A stretch of 64,000 bases of DNA from Rheinheimera oceanensis (GCF_018831085.1 NZ_JAGPNM010000004.1:310001-374000); one strand, 5' to 3'; positions 1-8,485 are shown, counted from the stretch's first letter. Notes: generated from the sequence alone by a model not told the origin. Translations and numbers: made by a program.

Positions 1-780
1 AAAACCGGCACCGGTTTAAATATTGATGACCTGTTTTTCCGCTCTATCGATTTGCCACACTTTAATAAAGTAACCCAGGCCATTGAGGGTATCAGCCTGC
101 TGCCGATTGAATCCGGCCGTTACCGTGAAACATTGGCCAGCTATGTAAAAAATGGCTATAACGCTGCCGAACTCAAAGATTTGCATTTCTTTAAAAATTG
201 CTCGTCAGTGGTATCTATAGTGTCACTACCGAAAGACTATAAACTGTCTTATATGGATTTAAACCGGCTTAAATCGCACTTAAATGCGTTGTTTCCCAAC
301 ACCACACTAAAACGCTATGCACTGGTTATTGGTGCTTCAGCCAACATTTCACTGACAACGCTGATTGTGAAAAGCCCCTGCTTAAGCGACGACTTTTTAA
401 CCCTGATTGTCGCCTTTATTAAACGCTGTTTTGCCAAAGATAACTATCGCTTTGACGAGCAGTTGGACCATGCAATGCTTGAGTTTATCCGCGCCGAACA
501 TTTTGACGAAGAAGCACTGGATAAAATGCTGCACGAATTTGAAAACCCGGCCAAAATACTTGACACTAACTGGTATGCCATTAAGCCAATGTACGAGAAA
601 AAATACCGCGAACTTATTCATAATAAAGACAAATTTGTCTCAATTAATGATATCCGCTTAAGCCGCGACAGCGTGAAAAAAGCCATTAAGTACCTGCGCG
701 AAATTTACCGGCACAAGATCAGTAAAACCAAGGTTATTTCACTTAACCCGCAAACTCATAAAAAAGCCGCAGCAGAATAA
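1..780 (+). CDS. Hypothetical protein, 5'-truncated by the window edge
   Basis: The reading frame is open from base 1 with no convincing start, so the gene begins upstream and about 259 codons are visible. I do not recognise the family. The visible protein is soluble-looking, with no signal peptide or membrane segment. Its C-terminal third is charged and probably helical, ending in a Lys-rich tail (KTKVISL then HKKAAAE), and an FVSINDIRLSRDSVKKAIKYL stretch looks like a small helical module. A TTG near base 52 is in frame, but homology-like sequence continues upstream of it (LNIDDLFFRSID), so that is not the real start. A strong hairpin terminator follows 20 bases after the stop. No function is assigned. 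Confidence 0.75.
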   Translation, partial: KTGTGLNIDDLFFRSIDLPHFNKVTQAIEGISLLPIESGRYRETLASYVKNGYNAAELKDLHFFKNCSSVVSIVSLPKDYKLSYMDLNRLKSHLNALFPNTTLKRYALVIGASANISLTTLIVKSPCLSDDFLTLIVAFIKRCFAKDNYRFDEQLDHAMLEFIRAEHFDEEALDKMLHEFENPAKILDTNWYAIKPMYEKKYRELIHNKDKFVSINDIRLSRDSVKKAIKYLREIYRHKISKTKVISLNPQTHKKAAAE

Positions 781-799
781 TCTGGCAGCTTAGCTAAAA

Positions 800-829
800 G
801 GTCTGGCATTTTAGTGCCAGACCTTTTTT
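800..829. terminator. Bidirectional intrinsic terminator between convergent genes
   Basis: A 9-bp perfect stem (GGTCTGGCA/TGCCAGACC) with a 6-base loop is followed by six T on the plus strand. On the minus strand it is followed by TTTT. It can end both the upstream plus-strand gene and the minus-strand aldo/keto reductase. Confidence 0.85.
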
Positions 830-859
830 GTATCTGCTATTAGGGTGTTCTGACGGACA

Positions 860-1819
860 TTAAGGTAAAGGTGCGCCACGGCTACTGATATACAACTGAT
901 ACCAGTGCTCACGGCTTAAATGCACCTGGCTAGCCCCGGCACAGGCTGCTATGCGCTGCGGGTTAGCGGTGCCTATTACCGGTTGAATAGCGGCCGGATG
1001 CCGCATCAGCCAGGCCAGTACAATGGCTTCGCGGCTGCACTGATATTGCCCGGCTAACTGAGCCACTAACGCTGCAGTGGCACGTTCAGTGTCGGTTTGT
1101 GTTTGTGCCCCGCTAAAGGCGCCTTTTGCCAGGCTGCCCCAGCTTTGCAGCTGCACACCCCGTTGCTGACAATATTCGACAGTGCCATAACTAAAATGCC
1201 TGTTGCTGCCCTGCGGCATACCCGTTAGTACACTTTCCTCCAGCCAGTCGATGTCGGCCAGGCTCATTTGCAGTTGATTCACCAGCAATGGCTGAGACAA
1301 TGCCGACTGCAACCACTGCATTTGCGCCCAGCCCATATTCGACACGCCAAAGTGGCGCACTTTGCCCTGCTGGACTAATTGATCGAATGCCTGCGCCACC
1401 AGCTCTGGCTGCATTAGTGGATCAGGCCGGTGTAATAGCAACAGATCCAGGTAATCGGTATTTAGCCGCGTTAAGCTCTGTTCCACAGAACGGATAATAT
1501 AGTCTTTGGAAAAATCATAGCGCCCCGGCCCCTGCTCGTCGGCAAAGCGGATAGCACATTTAGTTTGGATAAACAGCTCTGCGCGTTTTGCCGGTGCAGC
1601 AGCCAGATAGCGGCCAAATACCTGCTCGGCTTTACCACGGGTATAAATATCGGCGTGATCAAAAAAGTTAATGCCGTTGGCCAGTGCCGCATCAATAGCA
1701 GAAAAAGCATGGTTTTGCTGTTCTGTTGTGGTGGTATTGCTGTCCCAGCTGCCGCCCAACCCCATACAACCAAACGCCAGTGAACTGATACCAGGCAGAT
1801 GCCGCGATAAAGGGATCAT
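860..1819 (-). CDS. Aldo/keto reductase, YdhF-like
   Basis: A 319-residue NAD(P)H-dependent oxidoreductase of the AKR superfamily with a cytoplasmic TIM barrel. Visible marks are the N-terminal LAFGCMGLGGSW strand, the DHADIYTRG segment with the catalytic Asp/Tyr, LLHRPDPL near residue 130, HFGVSN near 165, and the C-terminal IGTANPQRI cofactor-binding motif. The overall pattern resembles E. coli YdhF; the substrate is unknown. I chose the ATG at 1819 because TGGAG lies five bases upstream. A TTG further out (1834) would overlap that ribosome binding site. The gene is monocistronic, divergent from rluF. Confidence 0.9.
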   Translation of the reverse strand: MIPLSRHLPGISSLAFGCMGLGGSWDSNTTTTEQQNHAFSAIDAALANGINFFDHADIYTRGKAEQVFGRYLAAAPAKRAELFIQTKCAIRFADEQGPGRYDFSKDYIIRSVEQSLTRLNTDYLDLLLLHRPDPLMQPELVAQAFDQLVQQGKVRHFGVSNMGWAQMQWLQSALSQPLLVNQLQMSLADIDWLEESVLTGMPQGSNRHFSYGTVEYCQQRGVQLQSWGSLAKGAFSGAQTQTDTERATAALVAQLAGQYQCSREAIVLAWLMRHPAAIQPVIGTANPQRIAACAGASQVHLSREHWYQLYISSRGAPLP

Positions 1820-1895
1820 AATAACTCCAGACAATGAAATACCGCGATAGTGTAGCGAAAAACAGCCTGAACCCCTACACTATCGCCATTATTAA

Positions 1896-2678
1896 ATGCT
1901 ACCGGAACACTTCTGCGTTATGTCTGATGCCACTTTGTACAGGTTAAACAAATTTATCAGTGATACGGGCTTTTGCTCACGGCGTGAAGCCGATAAATTT
2001 ATTGAAAATGGTCAGGTTACTGTAAATGGCGCTGTAGCGCCGGTTGGCCTTAAAGTTACTGACGCAGATCAGGTACTGATTGACGGTAAACCATTAAAAG
2101 CCAAGCCGAAACGGGTTTATCTGGCATATAACAAACCGGTAGGCATTACCTGTACTACAGAGCGGCATATTCACGGCAATATCATTGATGCCGTGCGCTA
2201 CCCGGAGCGCATCTTTCCGATAGGCCGGCTGGATAAGCCTTCTGAAGGCCTTATTTTTCTGACCAATGATGGTGATATCGTCAACAAAATTCTGCGCGCC
2301 GGTAATGCGCATGAAAAAGAATATGTGGTTACTGTGAATAAGCCGATTACTGAGCGTTTTATTCAGCAGATGGCCCGTGGCGTGCCTATTCTTGATACCG
2401 TAACCCTACCCTGTGTGGTGCAGCAACGCTCTAAGCAGAGTTTTTCTATTATTTTGACCCAGGGCTTAAACCGGCAAATACGCCGGATGTGTGAGTACCT
2501 TGGCTATGAAGTACAAACATTAAAACGTACCCGCATTATGCATATTCGTGGCGCTGGCTTAAAACCCGGGCAATGGCGTTTGTTGGACGATATTGAAATA
2601 CGGATGCTCGAAGCACAACTGCTAAGCTCCAGCAAAACCGCAGACAATGCACCGGGCAACGATAGCTTTGATGATTAA
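1896..2678 (+). CDS. rluF: 23S rRNA pseudouridine(2604) synthase RluF
   Basis: Isomerises U2604 of 23S rRNA to pseudouridine, a ribosome modification made in the cytoplasm. An N-terminal S4-like RNA-binding domain (RLNKFISDTGFCSRREADKFI) is followed by the RsuA/RluB/E/F catalytic domain. That domain carries the GRLDKPSEGL motif with the catalytic Asp, and GLNRQIRRMCEYLGYEV, diagnostic of the RluF branch. E. coli RluF is very similar over most of its length but has a longer basic C-terminal tail, absent here. The start is uncertain: ATG at 1896 (MLPEH, like the E. coli N terminus) or ATG at 1920 (MSDATLYRL). Neither has a clear Shine-Dalgarno. The stop codon lies in a short tandem repeat (see 2670-2723). 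Confidence 0.95.
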   Translation: MLPEHFCVMSDATLYRLNKFISDTGFCSRREADKFIENGQVTVNGAVAPVGLKVTDADQVLIDGKPLKAKPKRVYLAYNKPVGITCTTERHIHGNIIDAVRYPERIFPIGRLDKPSEGLIFLTNDGDIVNKILRAGNAHEKEYVVTVNKPITERFIQQMARGVPILDTVTLPCVVQQRSKQSFSIILTQGLNRQIRRMCEYLGYEVQTLKRTRIMHIRGAGLKPGQWRLLDDIEIRMLEAQLLSSSKTADNAPGNDSFDD

Positions 2679-2723
2679 GGCAGTTTTGATGCTTAAGGCC
2701 GTTTGGATAATTAACGCAACCAG
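2670..2723 (+). repeat. Three imperfect 18-bp tandem units spanning the rluF stop codon
   Basis: Units at 2670-2687, 2688-2705 and 2706-2723 share the pattern GAT-NNT-TAA-NGC. The first TAA is the rluF stop, and because the period is 18 the stop is repeated in frame three times. Confidence 0.7.
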
Positions 2724-2731
2724 GAATCGTT

Positions 2732-4174
2732 ATGCACATTCAGTTTAAATTGCCGTTTTATATTACGTTGCTCTGCGGGCCGCTATTGTTTTTACTGACC
2801 TTAGTATCAGAGCCCTGGTTTAGCGGCATGTCAGCAAATGCCTGGCTGATTACCGGCCTGACTTGCTGGATGGCGCTCTGGTGGATAACCGAGCCGGTGC
2901 CCATACCGGTTACAGCCTTGCTGCCTATTGTAATAGTGCCTCTTATCAGCCTCGATAGCATCGGTAATGTTACAGCGCCCTACGCTCATCCGTTAATTTT
3001 CCTGTTTCTTGGCGGTTTTATACTGTCAATTGCTATGGAGCGCTGGAACCTGCACAAACGCATCGCACTGTTAACCATGCTACTGGTTGGTACTAAACCC
3101 AGCCAGCAGATCGCAGGTATTATGCTGGTAACGGCGTTTCTATCTATGTGGATGTCTAATACCGCTACTGCAGTAATGATGTTGCCGATTGGTTTGTCTG
3201 TTATTGCCATGCAGCAAGAGCAAGGTATTAACAATGATAATTTTGCCAAAGCCGTTTTGCTGTCGATTGCTTATGCTGCCAGCATTGGTGGTATCGCCAC
3301 CTTAATTGGTACGCCGCCTAATGCCCTGCTTGCCGCCTACCTGGAGCGCAGTTATCAGTTACAACTCAGTTTCAGTGACTGGATGCTGTTTGGTGTGCCG
3401 CTGGCAATTAGCCTGTTACTGGTATGCTGGTTGTGGCTGACCCAATTTCATTTCCGGCTTGACAAGATGCCGTCAGTAGACAGCCGCACGTTATACCGGC
3501 AAAAACTATCCGCGTTGGGTATTATGCATAATGCAGAAAAGTTAGTGCTGATGGTGTTTTCACTGGCCGCTTTTTTCTGGGTATTTCGCGGGCCGCTTGG
3601 CAGTATCAGCGGCATTAAACTGGACGATACATTAATTGCTATCTTTGCCGCCAGTTTGCTGTTTATCTTGCCAGTGTCATTAAAAACCGGTCAGCGCATA
3701 TTAAACTGGGAAGATTGCCAGAAACTCCCCTGGGGTGTATTGCTGTTGTTTGGCGGCGGTTTAACCCTGGCAACACAAATCGACAATTCAGGCTTATCTG
3801 CTTATATCGCCACACAAATTGGCCAGCTAGGCAGCATTAATCTGGTTTTGCTGATTGTGCTGGTAACCACTGTGATTATTTTTCTGACTGAAATCACCAG
3901 CAATACTGCCACCGCAGCTGCATTTCTGCCATTACTGGGCCCGGTTGCTGTATCGCTGGATACCTCAGCCGCCATGCTGGTGATCCCGGCAGCAGTGGCA
4001 GCAAGTTGTGCCTTTATGATGCCGGTAGCTACCCCGCCCAATGCCATAGTATTTGCATCCGGCAAGCTGAAAATCATTGATATGGTAAAAGCCGGCCTGG
4101 TGCTAAACCTGGCAGCCATCGTGCTGATTACATTAGCCGTGTTATTTCTGGCGCGTTATATTTTTGATTTTTAA
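2732..4174 (+). CDS. DASS (SLC13) family sodium/carboxylate or anion symporter
   Basis: A 480-residue inner-membrane transporter with about 11-12 hydrophobic segments. The family imports dicarboxylates, citrate or sulfate with sodium. Two inverted-repeat halves each carry the diagnostic Ser-Asn-Thr motif: MSNTATAVMMLP near residue 140 and TSNTATAAAFLP near 390. Each is followed by a TPPNA loop (GTPPNALLAAYLE near 195 and ATPPNAIVFASG near 435). WWITEPVPIPVTALLP near residue 50 is also typical. AGGAA precedes the ATG. The gene starts 54 bases after rluF and may be read through from it. The exact substrate cannot be read from the sequence. Confidence 0.93.
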   Translation: MHIQFKLPFYITLLCGPLLFLLTLVSEPWFSGMSANAWLITGLTCWMALWWITEPVPIPVTALLPIVIVPLISLDSIGNVTAPYAHPLIFLFLGGFILSIAMERWNLHKRIALLTMLLVGTKPSQQIAGIMLVTAFLSMWMSNTATAVMMLPIGLSVIAMQQEQGINNDNFAKAVLLSIAYAASIGGIATLIGTPPNALLAAYLERSYQLQLSFSDWMLFGVPLAISLLLVCWLWLTQFHFRLDKMPSVDSRTLYRQKLSALGIMHNAEKLVLMVFSLAAFFWVFRGPLGSISGIKLDDTLIAIFAASLLFILPVSLKTGQRILNWEDCQKLPWGVLLLFGGGLTLATQIDNSGLSAYIATQIGQLGSINLVLLIVLVTTVIIFLTEITSNTATAAAFLPLLGPVAVSLDTSAAMLVIPAAVAASCAFMMPVATPPNAIVFASGKLKIIDMVKAGLVLNLAAIVLITLAVLFLARYIFDF

Positions 4175-4214
4175 GCTTTAACCCCACCCGGCCGACGGAT
4201 GGGCAATATGCCAA

Positions 4215-4262
4215 CAATAAAGAATGCAGGCAATGAAGAATGTAGACAATAAAAAACGCAGC
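4215..4262 (+). repeat. Three imperfect 16-bp tandem units before a terminator
   Basis: Units at 4215-4230, 4231-4246 and 4247-4262 follow the pattern CAATRAARAAYGYAGV. The third merges into the left arm of the terminator at 4251-4280. Confidence 0.6.
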
Positions 4263-4280
4263 TACAGAGCTGCGTTTTTT
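4251..4280. terminator. Bidirectional terminator between transporter gene and tRNA operon
   Basis: An 8-bp stem (ACGCAGCT/AGCTGCGT) with a 4-base loop, flanked by A6 on the left and T6 on the right, so it works in both directions. It ends the plus-strand transporter gene and the minus-strand tRNA cluster. Confidence 0.85.
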
Positions 4281-4285
4281 ATGTT

Positions 4286-4361
4286 TGGAGCGAGTAACGA
4301 GGTTCGAACTCGTGACCTCGACCTTGGCAAGGTCGCGCTCTACCAGCTGAGCTATACTCGC
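4286..4361 (-). tRNA. tRNA-Gly (GCC)
   Basis: Minus strand, 76 nt including an encoded CCA. The acceptor stem GCGAGTA pairs with TACTCGC, the anticodon loop contains TTGCCAA (GCC), and the T loop is TTCGAAC. It is identical to the copy at 4649-4724 and is the last gene of the tRNA cluster. Confidence 0.97.
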
Positions 4362-4392
4362 GAAAATCTGGTTAGTTACTCTTAATGAGTAA

Positions 4393-4479
4393 TGGTGCCC
4401 GGGGCCGGACTTGAACCGGCACGCCCTTTCGAGCGAGGGATTTTAAATCCCTTGTGTCTACCGATTTCACCACCCGGGC
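4393..4479 (-). tRNA. tRNA-Leu (TAA)
   Basis: Minus strand, 87 nt with a long variable arm and encoded CCA. The acceptor stem GCCCGGG pairs with CCCGGGC and the anticodon loop reads TTTAAAA (TAA). It sits where leuZ lies in the E. coli glyW-cysT-leuZ cluster. Confidence 0.97.
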
Positions 4480-4544
4480 AGACAACTTTATTGTGTTACT
4501 TTTAGTTTGCCACTGTTCTGGCTTTACCAGATAAAACTGTGTGA

Positions 4545-4618
4545 TGGAGGCGGGTCCCGGAGTCGAACCGAGGTGGACGGATTTGCAATCCGCTGCATGG
4601 CCACTCTGCCAACCCGCC
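4545..4618 (-). tRNA. tRNA-Cys (GCA)
   Basis: Minus strand, 74 nt with encoded CCA. The acceptor stem GGCGGGT pairs with ACCCGCC and the anticodon loop TTGCAAA gives GCA. It lies between tRNA-Gly and tRNA-Leu, as in E. coli. Confidence 0.97.
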
Positions 4619-4648
4619 ATTCAAACAATTTTCACTCTTTGAAAGAGT

Positions 4649-4724
4649 TGGAGCGAGTAACGAGGTTCGAACTCGTGACCTCGACCTTGGCAAGGTCGCG
4701 CTCTACCAGCTGAGCTATACTCGC
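4649..4724 (-). tRNA. tRNA-Gly (GCC), first gene of the tRNA cluster
   Basis: Minus strand, 76 nt with encoded CCA, identical in sequence to the copy at 4286-4361. It follows pgsA by about 135 bases and heads the Gly-Cys-Leu-Gly cluster, which may be co-transcribed with uvrY-uvrC-pgsA. Confidence 0.97.
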
Positions 4725-4859
4725 GTCGTTATGGCCATGTGCCTTAACACGAGACGCATTCTACTGTTTTAATTCAGCCAGTCAATAATAAATTTTTGCT
4801 TTTATGACTGACTGATTAAAATTTGACTGAGTTGTGCTAATAAGCAACAAAAACAGTTA

Positions 4860-5414
4860 TTAATGTATCAAATCGTGCCATGCAGCTTTGAGGTAACTGT
4901 ACATAGACCATATTGTCAGTACCGTTGCAACATACAATAACAGCATACCTACCGGCGTAAACCAGCTCACCAGCCAGAACTCCGGCCGCCAGATCAAACC
5001 AATTAACGCCAGCATTTGGGCAATAGTTTTATACTTGCCTAAATTAGATACCGCCACATTCGCCCGCTTGCCAAGCTCTGCCATCCATTCGCGTAACGCC
5101 GAAATGACAATTTCGCGGCCAATCATAATAATGGCGGGTATAGTTACCCAAAGCGACACGCTATCTACCGCTATCAGCACCAACGCTACCGCTACCATCA
5201 CTTTATCTGCTACAGGATCAAGAAAAGCGCCAAACGGCGTAGACTGCTCCAGCTTACGGGCCAGATAACCGTCCAGTGCATCGGTAATGGCGGCAAGACA
5301 AAATACAAACGATGCCCAGAAGCGGGCGTTTTCCGTACCTGAATAAAAACATAAGATAAAAACCGGGATCAGAAACAGTCGGAACAGGGTTAACAGATTG
5401 GGAATATTCCACAT
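4860..5414 (-). CDS. pgsA: CDP-diacylglycerol--glycerol-3-phosphate 3-phosphatidyltransferase
   Basis: Makes phosphatidylglycerophosphate from CDP-diacylglycerol and glycerol-3-phosphate, the committed step to phosphatidylglycerol and cardiolipin in the inner membrane. The protein has 184 residues with about four to five membrane segments. The CDP-alcohol phosphotransferase signature DG-x2-AR-x8-G-x3-D-x3-D is seen as [27 protein letters not shown] at residues 45-71; all Asp residues are present. [13 protein letters not shown] is the typical PgsA N terminus. It lies 33 bases downstream of uvrC in the conserved uvrY-uvrC-pgsA order. Confidence 0.97.
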   Translation of the reverse strand: MWNIPNLLTLFRLFLIPVFILCFYSGTENARFWASFVFCLAAITDALDGYLARKLEQSTPFGAFLDPVADKVMVAVALVLIAVDSVSLWVTIPAIIMIGREIVISALREWMAELGKRANVAVSNLGKYKTIAQMLALIGLIWRPEFWLVSWFTPVGMLLLYVATVLTIWSMYSYLKAAWHDLIH

Positions 5415-5447
5415 CTTAATATTCTCTACGGCATGTATGCCGCTATG

Positions 5448-7265
5448 CTACTTGTTATGACAGGCATGGTAAATCTTTTCTGCCTGTACCTTTGATATTC
5501 CCGGCACTGAGCTAAGCTCGGTAACAGAAGCGCGCATCACCCCCTGTAAACCACCAAGATATTGCAATAACGCCTGACGCCGTTTTTCACCTATACCTTT
5601 AACCTGCTCCAGCGGGCTTTTAATTAATGCTTTGCCACGTTTATTACGGTGTCCGGTGATAGCAAAACGGTGTGCCTCATCACGAATTTGCTGAATAAGG
5701 TGCAAAGCCGGTGCATCGGCCGGCAAATTAATGCTGCGCCCGCTTTGTGCCAGAATAAGGGTTTCAAGACCAGGCTTGCGGCTGGTACCTTTGGCCACGC
5801 CAACCAGTAACGGTATTTTGGCATGCGGCCAGTTAGCAAACTGTGCAATAGCGGTATTTAACTGCCCCTGCCCACCATCGATAAAAATAATATCCGGTAT
5901 TTTTTCTGCATCCTGCAGCTTAGTATACCGCTTGTCCAGCGCGAACTGCATCGCGGCGTAGTCATCACCACCGGTAATACCGGTAACATTATAACGGCGG
6001 TACTCTGCTTTATATGGCCCCTGCCCATCAAACACTACACAGGAGGCTATGGTAGCCTGCCCCATCGTATGGCTGATATCAAAACATTCCATCCGCGTGA
6101 TCGGCTGCTCTAACTGCAATAACTGTTGTAATTGTTGATAACGTAACGCCATCTTCTGGCTAAGTGACTGCTTGTTGTCGCAAGAGAGCTGAGCATTTTT
6201 TTGTGCCAGACTAAGATACTGTGCTTTCTCGCCGCGCTGAGCATAAGTAATACGTACTTTACGCCCGGCAATTTCGCTGATAGCAGCAGCCACTGCGTCG
6301 GCCTCCGGCAATGGTTTGGCAATAACAATTTCCCGCGGCATTTGCTGGGTACCATAACCATCGAGATAAAACTGCAGTAAAAAAGCGCTGAGAATTTCGC
6401 TTTCTTCAGTATCCGCCGGCACTTTAGGAAAATACGCTTTGCTGCCCAGCACCTTTTGCTGCCGGACAAACAATACGTGCACTGCGGCAACACCATGCGA
6501 ATAAGCAAAGCCAATAATATCCATTTCATCATGCTCGCCGCTTACGCTTTGCTGCTCCTGCACTTTTCGCAACGCAATAATCTTATCACGTAGCTGAGCA
6601 GCCTGTTCAAACTGCAGGGCTTCACTGGCCTGCGTCATCCGTTGTACCAGGTTATCAATAACCTGCTGGTCTTTGCCCTGCAGGAATAAACTGGCCAGCC
6701 GTACCTGCTGCTGGTATTCCTCATCAGAAATCTTTCCAACACAGGGAGCAGAGCAAAGTTTCAGTTGGTACTGCAGGCAAGGCCGTGTTCTGGCACGGTA
6801 AAAGCCATCTTCACACTGGCGGATGGGAAAAATTTTTTGCAGGCTTTTCAGGCTTTGCCACACTGCCCCGGCATTGGGGTAAGGGCCAAAATACTGGCCG
6901 GCACTTTTACGTGGCCCCCGGTGCGAACTGATACGCGGGTGCTTATGATCGCTGATTAAAATATATGGGTAAGATTTATCATCCCGCAGTAATACGTTGT
7001 AGCGTGGTAGAAACTGCTTAATAAGGTTGTTTTCCAGGATCAGCGCTTCGGTTTCGCTATGCGTCAGGGTATATTCCACCTGTTCTATCTGGCTAACCAG
7101 AGAACGGGTTTTAATACTGTCTACATTAGCGCGAAAATAACTGCTAAGCCTGGCGCGTAAATCTTTGGCTTTACCAACATAAATAACCTGCTCCGTGGCG
7201 TTTAGCATACGATAAACGCCGGGCTGATGAGGTACCTGTTTTAAAAAAGTTTTAGCGTCAAACAT
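5448..7265 (-). CDS. uvrC: Excinuclease ABC subunit C
   Basis: Makes the two incisions around bulky DNA lesions in nucleotide excision repair, after loading by UvrA and UvrB. At 605 residues it is the normal length. Domains in order: GIY-YIG 3' nuclease (GVYRMLNATEQVIYVGKAKDLRARL, residues 16-40), a Cys-containing segment (RPCLQYQLKLCSAPCVG near 165), the UvrB-binding UVR motif (ASEALQFEQAAQLRDKIIAL near 210), the RNase H-like 5' nuclease (CFDISHTMG near 395, FIDGGQGQL near 460), and a C-terminal helix-hairpin-helix pair (VKGIGEKRRQALL, SVPGISKVQAEKIY). The start overlaps the uvrY stop (ATGA), indicating translational coupling. Confidence 0.98.
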   Translation of the reverse strand: MFDAKTFLKQVPHQPGVYRMLNATEQVIYVGKAKDLRARLSSYFRANVDSIKTRSLVSQIEQVEYTLTHSETEALILENNLIKQFLPRYNVLLRDDKSYPYILISDHKHPRISSHRGPRKSAGQYFGPYPNAGAVWQSLKSLQKIFPIRQCEDGFYRARTRPCLQYQLKLCSAPCVGKISDEEYQQQVRLASLFLQGKDQQVIDNLVQRMTQASEALQFEQAAQLRDKIIALRKVQEQQSVSGEHDEMDIIGFAYSHGVAAVHVLFVRQQKVLGSKAYFPKVPADTEESEILSAFLLQFYLDGYGTQQMPREIVIAKPLPEADAVAAAISEIAGRKVRITYAQRGEKAQYLSLAQKNAQLSCDNKQSLSQKMALRYQQLQQLLQLEQPITRMECFDISHTMGQATIASCVVFDGQGPYKAEYRRYNVTGITGGDDYAAMQFALDKRYTKLQDAEKIPDIIFIDGGQGQLNTAIAQFANWPHAKIPLLVGVAKGTSRKPGLETLILAQSGRSINLPADAPALHLIQQIRDEAHRFAITGHRNKRGKALIKSPLEQVKGIGEKRRQALLQYLGGLQGVMRASVTELSSVPGISKVQAEKIYHACHNK

Positions 7266-7909
7266 CAGGCTTTTGCGATGTCGATCATGCCATGACGCAA
7301 TGCCATATGTGTTAGCTCTACATCACCACTGATTGCCAGCTTTTCAAACATCCGGTAACGATATGAGTTCACCGTTTTAGCACTGACATTCAGTTGGTCG
7401 GCAATATCATTCACCTTTTGTCCCTGCGTAATCATCATCATGATTTGCAGCTCACGATCTGATAAATCATCAAACGGGTTCTGGCTGTGATTATTTACTT
7501 TGCTCATGGCCATTTTCTGTGCCACTTCATCAGAAATATGCCGGGCACCGGAATACACTTTGCGTATTGCAGACACCATTTCACGCGGCGGTGAATTTTT
7601 TGAAATAAACCCTGCCGCTCCCAACTGCATTACTTTAGTCGGCACCGGCTCTTCGCAGGATACCGACAACGCCAGCACTTTAATGTCCGGGCAGTAATGT
7701 AAAATACGTTTGGTCGCAGTCATACCGCCCATACCGGGCATATTCATATCCATCAACACCACATCGGGTTCGTGTTGACGGCAAAATTGTAATGCTTCTT
7801 CGCCAGAGCCAGCCTCGCCAATCACTTTGATACCGCGCTCATCCATTAGTATGCGACTGATCCCAGTACGAACAAGCTCATGATCATCAACTAACAGAAC
7901 GTTAATCAA
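7265..7909 (-). CDS. uvrY: Response regulator UvrY/GacA
   Basis: A two-component response regulator of the BarA/GacS system. In relatives it activates the CsrB/RsmY-type small RNAs that titrate CsrA. The protein has 214 residues. The receiver domain shows the acidic pair Asp8/Asp9, phospho-acceptor Asp54 (VVLMDMNMPG), Ser/Thr near 82 and Lys104 (GFISKNS). The C-terminal LuxR-type helix-turn-helix is DLSDRELQIMMMITQGQKVNDIADQLNVSAKTVNSYRYRMFEKL. It overlaps uvrC by 4 bases. The cognate sensor kinase is not in this window. Confidence 0.97.
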   Translation of the reverse strand: MINVLLVDDHELVRTGISRILMDERGIKVIGEAGSGEEALQFCRQHEPDVVLMDMNMPGMGGMTATKRILHYCPDIKVLALSVSCEEPVPTKVMQLGAAGFISKNSPPREMVSAIRKVYSGARHISDEVAQKMAMSKVNNHSQNPFDDLSDRELQIMMMITQGQKVNDIADQLNVSAKTVNSYRYRMFEKLAISGDVELTHMALRHGMIDIAKA

Positions 7910-8118
7910 TTTCGCTCTCCGGATTACTGGATATTAGAATTATTCTAGCTGTCTAGCATAGCCGAGCATCGGCCATTTTGCTAAACAAATTAAAGTAATA
8001 AGTGCTGTTTTATACTGTTGCAGCCTAGTGTGCCAGAAAGGTTAACCATATGAAACAAAACTATATGATTTCAGATGATTTATATGCAGGTAATTGATAA
8101 CAGAGAACAACAGGAAAG

Positions 8119-8209
8119 TGGCGGAGGGAGAGAGATTCGAACTCTCGGTGGGCTATTAACCCACGCCGGTTTTCAAGACCGGTGCATTAAACCGCTCTGC
8201 CATCCCTCC
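8119..8209 (-). tRNA. tRNA-Ser (TGA), copy 1
   Basis: Minus strand, 91 nt with a long variable arm and encoded CCA. The acceptor stem GGAGGGA pairs with TCCCTCC and the anticodon loop CTTGAAA gives TGA. It is identical to the copy at 8395-8485. A plausible own promoter lies just upstream (8224-8252). Confidence 0.97.
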
Positions 8210-8223
8210 GCGTTACAGGGCGC

Positions 8224-8252
8224 ATATTAGAAACTGGCCGCAACTTTGTAAA
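8224..8252 (-). promoter_or_regulatory. Candidate sigma-70 promoter of tRNA-Ser copy 1
   Basis: On the minus strand TTTACA (8252-8247) is 17 bases from TAATAT (8229-8224). A GC-rich stretch (GCGCCC) follows the -10, the discriminator type expected of stringently controlled stable RNA promoters. Confidence 0.6.
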
Positions 8253-8360
8253 GGGCTTTTTTGCTATTTTCAGCCGTTTGCTTAGTAAAGCATCAACAAA
8301 GTCATTTATTGGACAATTAATCTGAGAAAAACGCTGCGCCAGGTCCGACTTAATTGTACA

Positions 8361-8390
8361 AAAACAAAAAAACCACCGGCAAAGGTGGTT
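8361..8390 (-). terminator. Intrinsic terminator of tRNA-Ser copy 2
   Basis: A 7-bp stem (AACCACC/GGTGGTT) with a 6-base loop, followed on the minus strand by a T-rich run (complement of 8361-8370). It lies five bases beyond the CCA end of the tRNA and implies that the two tRNA-Ser copies are transcribed separately. Confidence 0.8.
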
Positions 8391-8394
8391 TTAG

Positions 8395-8485
8395 TGGCGG
8401 AGGGAGAGAGATTCGAACTCTCGGTGGGCTATTAACCCACGCCGGTTTTCAAGACCGGTGCATTAAACCGCTCTGCCATCCCTCC
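8395..8485 (-). tRNA. tRNA-Ser (TGA), copy 2
   Basis: Minus strand, 91 nt, the same sequence as 8119-8209 including the variable arm and CCA. Its downstream terminator separates it from copy 1. A TAATAT box with a GC-rich discriminator lies just upstream, but I could not find a clear -35. Confidence 0.97.

Noticed and set aside
4372..4713. Open frames of 60-80 codons across the tRNA cluster on both strands
   Set aside because: They translate tRNA-Leu, tRNA-Cys and tRNA-Gly sequence and have no coding features.
4779..4815. TCAGCCAGTCA ... TGACTGACTGA inverted repeat between pgsA and the tRNA cluster
   Set aside because: Short stem with a long AT-rich loop, no T-run in the right place; chance is likely.
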